Positions 23,700 through 31,266 of a stretch of DNA of 64,000 nt are shown piece by piece. The first letter of the stretch is position 1; each line of letters begins with the position of its first letter. Source of the stretch: 21-14-0-10-47-8 sp966211455 (GTDB taxonomy: Bacteria; Bdellovibrionota; Bdellovibrionia; Bdellovibrionales; Bdellovibrionaceae); assembly GCA_966211455.1 (NCBI GenBank), contig CBIHNI010000009.1:119640-183639 (forward strand), in the 5' to 3' direction. Below the pieces are notes generated by a model. It had not been told where the DNA came from and did no database searches. It saw nothing but the letters and a program-made list of their open reading frames with translations. The translations under genes were made by a program, and so were the position numbers.

Positions 23700-25631
23700 A
23701 TGCTCGGGCAAAAAGTGGCCAAGTGGTTCTCTCATCCGATTCTGGTAATTTTGCCCATTTGTCTACTTGTTTCACTTTTTAATTATTGGAACTTTGATCT
23801 GATCAATGCGATTTCCGGTTACAGTGCTCACGACTGGATCAACAAACTTTTTAATCCTTCGAACTTCAGTCGTGATTTTCCGTCTATCATTGATGATTAT
23901 AAGGCTTCTCTGGCGATGTATCCATACAAGTGGATGTGGCAGTACTTTCATATGCCAGTCGATTTCACTTTGCCAGTTTACATGTTTTTCGAAGTTCTGG
24001 CTTTATCGCTCGCTCTTTGGCACTTATGCGGAATCTTGATTCCGAAATGCAATTGGATGGTGCGAACCTTGGTCATCTTATTGACCTTATCTGGATACGC
24101 CCGAGATGTGAACTTAGCTCGCTTTCATCAACCGACGATTTGGGGTTTGTATTATAACTTTGCTGATGCCTTTCGTCTGGCGGGCGTCAGCTTCTTTTTG
24201 CGTCGGAGGGCTTGGATGGGGGCTTTTTTTCTAGCTCTCACGTTTATGTGCCATCCCGTCTTAGGTTTGATCTCTGGGATTTTTGTCGGCAGCCTTTTTC
24301 TTTTTTCCCGAAAAGATTTGCCCTGGCAAACTTGGATCGGTTCATTTGGACTTTTTGCTGTTCTTTCTCTTGGCTGGATTTTTTTGACCGGAACTGCAGC
24401 GCAGGTTGGCACCTCCAAAATTCCAATCGATATGTGGTTTCAAATCACCGAAATGACCAATTACCATTGGTATCCCTTCAGCTTTGGCCTTCTGACAACA
24501 GATGCCCACGAGCGCTTGCTGCCCTTTTTATGCCTTCTGCTATTATCCATGGCATACTTTCTGGGAAAGCAGCCACTATCTGATATTGATCAAAAAGTAC
24601 TTCGCGGTTCTGCAATTCTTCTGGCCATCACCGGTCTTGGAGTAATCATTTCGGTGCTGAAGCCAAGCCCAATGTTGATTAAGATGGCGCTTCACCGATC
24701 CAACGACCTGGTAGCATTTATGGCCTTACCTTATTTTGCACAGTTTATTTTTCAAGTTTTTCAAACTTCAAATTTCTTTTTTAAAACATTGGCAACCTTG
24801 GTGACCTGCACTTGTTTTGCTTTTTTTCCTGGGTATTCCATTCCTTTGACAGTACTTTTGGCCTCAGACAAATTGTGGACAACTGGGCGTGGATATCTCA
24901 AAAATATTTTTATCCTGATCTTGACCACCACCATACTTCTGCCTGTTATTTACAAATTCGCTGGAATTCGCGTGAGCTGGAGCTCGTCGACCTATCAGCT
25001 CCCACTGTGGTTCGTAATAACAGGGCTTATCGGGCTTGTGTGCTTTTTTGTTTTTAGAAAAAATAAGATTTGGACAAACATGCTGATTGGCGCAGCAATC
25101 TTAGTTGCCTTTGGCTTTTCCCTTTGGCAGCTCCAGCAAGAGCGACTGTGGCCAGAAGAAAATCGAAAAATGGCGCAAGATTACAAAGATGTTCAGCTTT
25201 GGGCTTCAGAGCACACTGATCCTCAAGCTCTTTTTCTTCCCGAACCTGTCACTTTCTATGCTTGGCGCGGCTATGCCAATCGCAGCTCGGCCGGCAATCT
25301 TCGCGAGTGGATTTCCGTCGGCTGGTATTACAACTCAAACTATGACAGTTACATCGAAGGACAGAAACGCTACGAAGAATTTGGATTTCAGACTAAAAAT
25401 TATTTTGGCAGATCCCCCCCCATCCAAGGCTTCATTGATCTGACAAATGATTTCGAAAAAAAGTTCTACAGCCTGTCAGACAACGACTTTCTGAATTTCG
25501 CCGGCAAGTACAAAATCGATTATATGGTTCTACGAAAACCCAAGCTGGGACGCAAAACCGAGCTTCCAGTGGCTTACGAAAATGAAAACTATCTCTTGGT
25601 TAAAACCGCTTCAACAAAGGCAGAAAAGTGA
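23700..25631 (+). CDS. Large polytopic membrane protein (GT-C/DUF6798-like)
   Basis: 643 residues with around twelve membrane segments in residues 10-480 and a soluble C-terminal domain of about 150 residues. That domain begins 'Y-K-D-V-Q-L-W-A-S-E-H-T' and includes 'P-V-T-F-Y-A-W-R-G-Y-A-N-R'. This layout is shared with DUF6798 proteins and GT-C transferases. Acidic residues follow the first helix ('S-A-H-D-W-I-N'). TAAGGA lies nine bases before the ATG. It is first in a five-gene plus-strand cassette; the desaturase-like gene begins one base after its stop. A periplasmic glycosyltransferase or lipid-sugar handling role is inferred from topology only. Confidence 0.55.
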   Translation: MLGQKVAKWFSHPILVILPICLLVSLFNYWNFDLINAISGYSAHDWINKLFNPSNFSRDFPSIIDDYKASLAMYPYKWMWQYFHMPVDFTLPVYMFFEVLALSLALWHLCGILIPKCNWMVRTLVILLTLSGYARDVNLARFHQPTIWGLYYNFADAFRLAGVSFFLRRRAWMGAFFLALTFMCHPVLGLISGIFVGSLFLFSRKDLPWQTWIGSFGLFAVLSLGWIFLTGTAAQVGTSKIPIDMWFQITEMTNYHWYPFSFGLLTTDAHERLLPFLCLLLLSMAYFLGKQPLSDIDQKVLRGSAILLAITGLGVIISVLKPSPMLIKMALHRSNDLVAFMALPYFAQFIFQVFQTSNFFFKTLATLVTCTCFAFFPGYSIPLTVLLASDKLWTTGRGYLKNIFILILTTTILLPVIYKFAGIRVSWSSSTYQLPLWFVITGLIGLVCFFVFRKNKIWTNMLIGAAILVAFGFSLWQLQQERLWPEENRKMAQDYKDVQLWASEHTDPQALFLPEPVTFYAWRGYANRSSAGNLREWISVGWYYNSNYDSYIEGQKRYEEFGFQTKNYFGRSPPIQGFIDLTNDFEKKFYSLSDNDFLNFAGKYKIDYMVLRKPKLGRKTELPVAYENENYLLVKTASTKAEK

Positions 25632-25632
25632 T

Positions 25633-26544
25633 ATGAGCACCACACATCAGATCAATCATTCTGGCTTGAGAAAAGACTATCTGAAGGTTTCCCACCAAGT
25701 GATCAATGTCGCGAGGCTACTTGGATCCCATATTGCTTTCGGCCTCAGCCTTTGGATGATTTATCATTTTCTATCAGGAGCGATGGCCTGGCTTTTGACC
25801 CTGGTTGCGATTTTTTTGCACCAAAAGGAAATGAGCGAATGGGTTCACGAAGCCAGCCATTATAACCTTTTGAAAAACCGCAAATGGAACGATCTCTTGA
25901 TCAATGCAGTGACCGCACCTTTATTCGGTGTAAGCATAGCGCAGTACCGCAACTTGCATTTTTCCCATCATAGCGCCGAAGCATTTTTCACTTCCGATGA
26001 TCCCGATACACGATCTATGATTGCGCGCAATCGACACCAGCTTTATCGGGATTGTCTCTTAGATCTAACTGGAGTTCGGGCTTTGCAAATATATTTGCAA
26101 GTGGCATTAAAGCCTCAGACAAATGGCAAAAAAGAAAATAGATCTCTCGGATTCTTTTTTTATATGTGCACCTTCCATTCTTGTCTTTTGGTGTTTTTTA
26201 TTTCAGTTGGACAATGGCAGATTTATTTCCTGTACATGTTGAATCTTATTTCTATTTACCAGCTCTTTAGCCGTCTTCGTACTTACGGGCAGCACGCAGG
26301 CCTTCGCACAGATGGAACAACCCAAACTTTCGAAACACGGAACTCCAGAACTATGGTGGCCGGTTTTTGGGACCGCGTTGTTTTCAATTCGAAGTTGATG
26401 CTCTATCACCACGAACATCACCTTTACCCAACACTGCCCTACCGCGCACTTGAAGCCATTTCCCAACCCCAAAATGATCCCAATCTTTATTGCACCAGCA
26501 GGTGGAGCATTTTAAAGGGACTGACAAAAGGGGAAGAAATATGA
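25633..26544 (+). CDS. Fatty acid desaturase-like membrane di-iron enzyme
   Basis: 303 residues with hydrophobic segments near 30-65, 170-215 and elsewhere. All three histidine boxes of the membrane FA_desaturase family are present: H-E-A-S-H near residue 72, H-F-S-H-H near 109 and H-H-E-H-H near 259. The extra His/Gln residues of 'T-Y-G-Q-H-A-G' precede the third box. Such enzymes use two irons and O2 to desaturate or hydroxylate lipid chains. The ATG at 25633 starts one base after the upstream stop; an overlapping earlier start at 25582 is less likely. It sits inside a glycan region with two methyltransferases. The substrate could be an acyl chain of a glycolipid or another lipid; this cannot be decided here. 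Confidence 0.8.
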   Translation: MSTTHQINHSGLRKDYLKVSHQVINVARLLGSHIAFGLSLWMIYHFLSGAMAWLLTLVAIFLHQKEMSEWVHEASHYNLLKNRKWNDLLINAVTAPLFGVSIAQYRNLHFSHHSAEAFFTSDDPDTRSMIARNRHQLYRDCLLDLTGVRALQIYLQVALKPQTNGKKENRSLGFFFYMCTFHSCLLVFFISVGQWQIYFLYMLNLISIYQLFSRLRTYGQHAGLRTDGTTQTFETRNSRTMVAGFWDRVVFNSKLMLYHHEHHLYPTLPYRALEAISQPQNDPNLYCTSRWSILKGLTKGEEI

Positions 26545-27473
26545 CGGCAACTTGCCCTGCTTGCAAAAGTTCCGATGTGATACTTTTCGTCAGCCATCCC
26601 CAAGACCGCGAATATTTCGTGAAAAGAACTGTCTCGGCGCAAATTCTACGTTGCAAAACATGCTTATCGTTATTCCAAGATCCGCTGCCAACAGCTGAAG
26701 AAACGTCGACATTTTATGGTCCTTCCTATCAGCAGTATGCTAAAAGCTCGATTCCTTTCCTGAGCGAGATTTACACACGCACACAGAATCTAGCGGCGGA
26801 AAAATTTGTAAGGACCCATGGGAAAGACCAAAAGGTTTTAGATTTTGGCTGCGGACACGGTTTTTTTCTTTCGGCGCTTCACCGGGTGGGATGCACCCGT
26901 CTTTACGGTTTTGATTTTGTTCCACAAAATCTGGATGAGCTTTCGGGGGTGACTCAATATTTTGATACTCTGATATCTCTTGCAAATTGCGGCCTTCAAT
27001 TCGATATCATTCGAATGAACCACGTGATCGAGCATCTGGTTGATCTGGATCAAACGATGGTTCTTTTACGCCGCTTGCTCAGTCCGAATGGACAAATTAT
27101 CGGACAGACTCCGAACGCCGCTCATTACACCTCAGATTTTTTTAAGTCTTGGTGGGGGCCCCTGCATTACCCCTACCATACGATTCTGCTAAGCCCAAAG
27201 AGCTTGCAGGCAGCTCACAAGCGTTGGGGATTTCAATCTGTTTCTATTTTCAAAAGCCTGATGCCAACAGCCTGGGCTATGACTTTTGAAAATTGGTGTA
27301 AGGCATGCAGCGGAAGCCACCAAACTGGAAGAACACCGATTTACAGTCTCTTATTGATGTGTTCGATACCTTTTATTTTACTCGATAAGTTCGTTCCATT
27401 TTTATCAACCGGAATCATGGACTATACGCTTAAAATCACGGCAGATAAATCTTTATCCCGAGGTAAAAAATAA
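26541..27473 (+). CDS. SAM-dependent methyltransferase with N-terminal zinc-finger-like motif
   Basis: 310 residues. The N-terminus has C-P-A-C near residue 5 and C-K-T-C near 40, a four-cysteine zinc-binding arrangement like that of sugar C-methyltransferases and related enzymes. The methyltransferase core follows, with 'L-D-F-G-C-G-H-G-F-F' (SAM motif I) near 97 and 'M-N-H-V-I-E-H-L' near 155. A hydrophobic segment near 275-295 suggests membrane contact. The start overlaps the desaturase stop as ATGA and follows AAGGGGA, indicating coupling. It may methylate a lipid-linked or nucleotide sugar; the substrate is unknown. Confidence 0.8.
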   Translation: MTATCPACKSSDVILFVSHPQDREYFVKRTVSAQILRCKTCLSLFQDPLPTAEETSTFYGPSYQQYAKSSIPFLSEIYTRTQNLAAEKFVRTHGKDQKVLDFGCGHGFFLSALHRVGCTRLYGFDFVPQNLDELSGVTQYFDTLISLANCGLQFDIIRMNHVIEHLVDLDQTMVLLRRLLSPNGQIIGQTPNAAHYTSDFFKSWWGPLHYPYHTILLSPKSLQAAHKRWGFQSVSIFKSLMPTAWAMTFENWCKACSGSHQTGRTPIYSLLLMCSIPFILLDKFVPFLSTGIMDYTLKITADKSLSRGKK

Positions 27474-28231
27474 TGATTCGAAACTATCTTCCCGAGAAAA
27501 TTTCAATCGAGCTTTTTGGTAATCGAAAAAAATATGGAATGAAACCCGCATCTGAAGATCCTGATTGGACGCGGTGGCTTCAGAATTATCCCACAATTTA
27601 TTTTTCAACACAGCGAAGCTCAAGTCTTTTTGCAGGTGTGAATAATTCTGGATATAAAATTCTTCACTTGCTGGATTTAACGGGATTAAATGTCGCCGAA
27701 ATTGGTCCCGGTGGTTGCTATCACTTTCCTTATTTTAAGGGCATTCCTAAACTGTACACAGCGATCGATATCAGCAAAGAATTTCTGAACTTAGCGGAAT
27801 CAGAGTGTCGAAAAAGGAATTTTCCCTGCGAAATGAAGCAAAACAACCTGGATCGACCCCAGATTTCTCTACCAGATCAAAGCCAGGATATTTTCATTTC
27901 TTTTTATTCTTTGGAACACATTTCACCTCTTGAACAATGGCTCGATGAAATTTTTCGAATTCTTAAGCCCGGTGGTCTTTTGGTGGGGAGCATTCCAACA
28001 GAAGGCGGTCTAGCTTGGGGATTGGGTCGCTGGCTTACCAGTCGACGTATTTTAAAACAAAAGTTTGATTTTGAAGTGCGCAAAATGATCTGTTGGGAAC
28101 ACCCCAACTTTTCCGACGATATCCTAAATGCACTCAAAAAAAGGGGGCATCTCAAGGCGCAATCTTGGCCCTTGCGCGGGCTTCCCCTTGACCTCAATTT
28201 GACCGTCAGCTTCACGGTGCAAAAGCCATAA
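27473..28231 (+). CDS. SAM-dependent methyltransferase (type 11 class)
   Basis: 252 residues. SAM motif I appears as 'V-A-E-I-G-P-G-G-C-Y' near residue 78. The post-I acidic 'A-I-D-I-S' follows, then 'S-F-Y-S-L-E-H-I' (motif IV region) near 143 and 'I-L-K-P-G-G-L-L-V-G' near 165. Its ATG overlaps the previous stop (TAATG) behind AGGT. Two successive methyltransferases in one cassette suggest multiple methylations of one product. Substrate not predictable. Base composition is clearly AT-rich here: the 60 bases from 27481 contain 18 G or C. Confidence 0.8.
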   Translation: MIRNYLPEKISIELFGNRKKYGMKPASEDPDWTRWLQNYPTIYFSTQRSSSLFAGVNNSGYKILHLLDLTGLNVAEIGPGGCYHFPYFKGIPKLYTAIDISKEFLNLAESECRKRNFPCEMKQNNLDRPQISLPDQSQDIFISFYSLEHISPLEQWLDEIFRILKPGGLLVGSIPTEGGLAWGLGRWLTSRRILKQKFDFEVRKMICWEHPNFSDDILNALKKRGHLKAQSWPLRGLPLDLNLTVSFTVQKP

Positions 28232-28303
28232 AACATAGATTAGGCCGAGCAGACCCAAAGACATTGACAGCCCTCCCGATCGGATCAAATATGGCCCTAT
28301 CTT

Positions 28304-29650
28304 ATGGCAAAAACGTCAAATCCCCATTCGGAAAAAAGTTGTATCCTGATTGAACTCAATGAATTCAATTACGACCTGATGAAAACCATCGCGGATGAAG
28401 AGTCTTTTGAAAGTATCAAAAAACTTCTCAGTCTGAAAACAATCGCGACCAAAACAGATGACAGCTACGAAAGCGAGCGCCTTGAGCCGTGGGTTCAGTG
28501 GATTTCGGTTCATACGGGACAAACCTCTTTGCAGCACTCGGTTCGCCATCTCGGGGATGTTCCGGATCTACAGGTACCTCAGCTTTGGGAAACACTTTCT
28601 AAAAATGGCATCAGCTCTGGCATTTGGGGTGTACTGAACGGAAATCGAGGGCAAGCTGAAAACTGTCAATTCTTTCTCCCGGACCCTTGGACTTTTTCAG
28701 AACAAGCTCATCCTAGAAACCTAAACCCCTTGCTGGAATTTCCAAGATACATAGCAACGAATCGTTCGAACTTTTCACCACTGAAATTTGCTCGGCTGCT
28801 CTTCGCTTTTGGTGGGAAACTGGTTTTTAATTTTTCCGCCCTGAAAGATCTTGTTTGGATTTTACCGCGCTTTTTGAAAATGGTCGCGAAGTATCCAAAA
28901 GCCGAATTTGTTGGTTACTGCCCGTTTGAATATTTCTCTGGAATGCTTTTTCTGAAATTCTACAAAAGGGAAAAGCCCGCTTTTGGTGCAGTTTTTTTGA
29001 ATATGATCGCGCACCTTCAACATTACTATTGGGATTTTTCGATTCCGGGGAATCGCGACAAGCTGGTGTATGGTTTTAAGTTTGTCGATAAACTGCTCGA
29101 ACACTTCTTCAATGAGATTTCGCCCGGCACCCAAATTTACGTCGCCAATGCTCTTTCGCAGGCCAACACCAACCACGAAAAGCCTTGGGTTTCATACCGA
29201 CCAGTGAAATTTGAAACTGTATTGGATTTGCTGCAGGTTCCTTACAAGGAAGTTAACGCATTGATGAGTTACGATGCCACAGCTTCTTTTGAATCCGAAG
29301 AAAAATGCCGGCAGGCAAAAAAGATCCTGGATGAAACCACGATTTTGGGACAGCCACTGTTTTATACTGAACTCAATCTCCACACCCCGACACGATTATT
29401 TTTCCGTACCGGATTTTATGACGAAGTCTTCGCCCCGACGGAATTCAAATCTCAAGGGAAGTCTTTTTCTTTCCAGGATAACTTTATCGCTTTAGCCGTA
29501 CGAACGGCGAAGCACGTCCCACGCGGGACCTTGCTGACCACCGATCCAGCCGTCCAAGGACCAATCTACAACCATCAGATTTACGATACCATTTGCCGTT
29601 TTTTCGGTATTTCCGTCCCACAACAGACATCTTCACAGCCTTCTTTATGA
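28304..29650 (+). CDS. Alkaline-phosphatase-superfamily-like protein of unknown activity
   Basis: 448 residues. The N-terminal 'I-L-I-E-L-N-E-F-N-Y-D' and 'W-V-Q-W-I-S-V-H-T-G-Q' are laid out like the first metal and nucleophile regions of type I phosphodiesterases/sulfatases. 'N-M-I-A-H-L-Q-H-Y-Y-W' resembles their D-x-x-x-H segment. However, the expected metal Asp is replaced by Asn or Glu in the first block and the D of the D-x-x-x-H block by Asn, so catalysis may be lost or altered. No signal peptide is seen. There is no strong ribosome site and a 72-base gap from the methyltransferase. The family match is by pattern only; function is unknown. Confidence 0.45.
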   Translation: MAKTSNPHSEKSCILIELNEFNYDLMKTIADEESFESIKKLLSLKTIATKTDDSYESERLEPWVQWISVHTGQTSLQHSVRHLGDVPDLQVPQLWETLSKNGISSGIWGVLNGNRGQAENCQFFLPDPWTFSEQAHPRNLNPLLEFPRYIATNRSNFSPLKFARLLFAFGGKLVFNFSALKDLVWILPRFLKMVAKYPKAEFVGYCPFEYFSGMLFLKFYKREKPAFGAVFLNMIAHLQHYYWDFSIPGNRDKLVYGFKFVDKLLEHFFNEISPGTQIYVANALSQANTNHEKPWVSYRPVKFETVLDLLQVPYKEVNALMSYDATASFESEEKCRQAKKILDETTILGQPLFYTELNLHTPTRLFFRTGFYDEVFAPTEFKSQGKSFSFQDNFIALAVRTAKHVPRGTLLTTDPAVQGPIYNHQIYDTICRFFGISVPQQTSSQPSL

Positions 29651-29659
29651 GAAGGCTGT
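29635..29659 (+). terminator. Terminator-like hairpin spanning the stop codon
   Basis: ACAGCCTTCT, loop TTATG, AGAAGGCTGT: a perfect 10-base GC-containing stem. The stop codon of the upstream gene ends at its right arm. The tail is ATAAACG, without an immediate T-run, so termination would be inefficient. It lies between convergent genes and could act for both. Confidence 0.5.
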
Positions 29660-29708
29660 ATAAACGAAGTATCAGATTTTATCCGTAGTTTTTGAAACTC
29701 TATTTAAT

Positions 29709-31265
29709 TTAGGGAGCAATTGGCTTTTCCGCTAAAATGGGCCTGCTCGTAGACATCAAAAGCTTTTCATACAATTTAAAAAGAACATTTCTTTCCTGCT
29801 CCCAGCAAAGTTCTTCTTGAGCCCGCTGGATGTTCGCATTTAATTCACGACGGAAGGTTTGATCCACCGTTAGCTTTTGCAGATTTGCCACAAGTGAATC
29901 GTGATTATAATTGTCAAATAAAGCACCACAGCCGTACTTGCGAATATGGTTTTCCAGCTCAGGAAGACGACAAGCCAAAATTGGTAGACCTGCCTGGATA
30001 CTTTCAAAGAATTTATTTGGCAACGTATAGAAGTAACTCAAACAAATCGGATCCATTGAAACAACCGAAAAATCAGCGGATGAAGCCCAGCTTGAAACCT
30101 CTCCGGTTGGCACCGGTCCGTAATGAAAGACTCGATTCTTCAGATTCAACAGATCGACTTTTTTCCAAAACTCGATCGCGAAATTTGTGTCGAAATATCC
30201 AAGCAAAACAAATTTCAAATCTGGATGCACATGCGGCAAAGCCTCTAGAATCCCCATCACACCACGATTGTAGGTGATCTTTCCTACGTACAGACCAATG
30301 ACATCCTTATCAGTCAGTCCCAACTTTTGGCGTAAATCAAATTTGCCTTTTTCAAAATGGACACGATACGGGGTGTTTCTAATCACAACTGGATCGGCGA
30401 CACCATGAAACTGTCCTAAATGCTGAGCGATTTTCTCACAAACCGTAATGGCTCCGGCTGCCTTTTTGATAGATTCACGCTCATAGTGGATCTCCCAGAT
30501 TTTTTCCTCATAGGTAATCGGAGTCTTGCCACGATTGCGATCAACCCACAGCTCATGGGAATCGTAAATATAAGGAATTTTCAGCTTTTCATGAATCATT
30601 CGCGCCGCAGGCAAGGTGTTAAAATCATGCGCGTGCACAATCTCCGGCGAAAAACCCTGTGCCAATGCCAATGCTTGACGGCCGAAGCGAAAGTAACTTT
30701 CCTGACGAGATTTAAATTCCGCTGACAAAATCGCTCGTAAAATATTTGAAACCCGCAGCGAATCCAGATGGCGAATTTTATCCAAAAGGAAAATAACCTG
30801 AAAGACCTTCTTTTGCCACCAGCGCAACTTGCTTAGAATTTTAAATGTCCATGGCGTTTTTGTTAATGCATTCACCACTGGTTTACGAATAGTTTTTGGA
30901 ATCAAAAGCCAAGGCGAAGTGACATACATTAGCTTGTCTGTCGTAAAGAATGGTTTTTTCGATTCGACATAAATCGAAGGTGTCCCTTTCCCAGAGCCAG
31001 CCTTTGCGCCACCGCTTCCATTTTTAATACCAAACAAAGTTCCCGTCGGGTGTCCCAACTGTGGATCTGCACTGACACGCCAAATGTCGTAACCCAAGGC
31101 ATGTCGCTCTTTAAGCACTTGCTCCGGCTGCCCAATGGCGCCTAAGCAAACTAAAGCTAACTGCGCCCCTTGATCCAGTAAGGCTTTCGCACAGCGCTCC
31201 ACGCGCGAGTCATGCTCGTGCGTGTTCAAAACCAACATCATGATTTTTTTTCCGGCGATCGACAT
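29709..31265 (-). CDS. Glycosyltransferase family 4 (GT-B)
   Basis: 518 residues, longer than typical GT4 enzymes because of a loop of about 120 residues after the first domain strand. The 'H-A-H-D-F-N-T-L-P-A-A' segment near 215 is typical of GT4 acceptor domains. The donor domain has 'L-Y-V-G-K-I-T-Y-N-R-G' near 325 and 'P-N-K-F-F-E-S-I-Q-A-G-L-P-I-L-A' near 425, in place of the usual E-x7-E. The stop lies 1 base upstream of nothing else; the gene starts 1 base after the fused amidotransferase stop, so both share an operon. Donor unknown. Confidence 0.82.
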   Translation of the reverse strand: MSIAGKKIMMLVLNTHEHDSRVERCAKALLDQGAQLALVCLGAIGQPEQVLKERHALGYDIWRVSADPQLGHPTGTLFGIKNGSGGAKAGSGKGTPSIYVESKKPFFTTDKLMYVTSPWLLIPKTIRKPVVNALTKTPWTFKILSKLRWWQKKVFQVIFLLDKIRHLDSLRVSNILRAILSAEFKSRQESYFRFGRQALALAQGFSPEIVHAHDFNTLPAARMIHEKLKIPYIYDSHELWVDRNRGKTPITYEEKIWEIHYERESIKKAAGAITVCEKIAQHLGQFHGVADPVVIRNTPYRVHFEKGKFDLRQKLGLTDKDVIGLYVGKITYNRGVMGILEALPHVHPDLKFVLLGYFDTNFAIEFWKKVDLLNLKNRVFHYGPVPTGEVSSWASSADFSVVSMDPICLSYFYTLPNKFFESIQAGLPILACRLPELENHIRKYGCGALFDNYNHDSLVANLQKLTVDQTFRRELNANIQRAQEELCWEQERNVLFKLYEKLLMSTSRPILAEKPIAP

Positions 31266-31266
31266 C

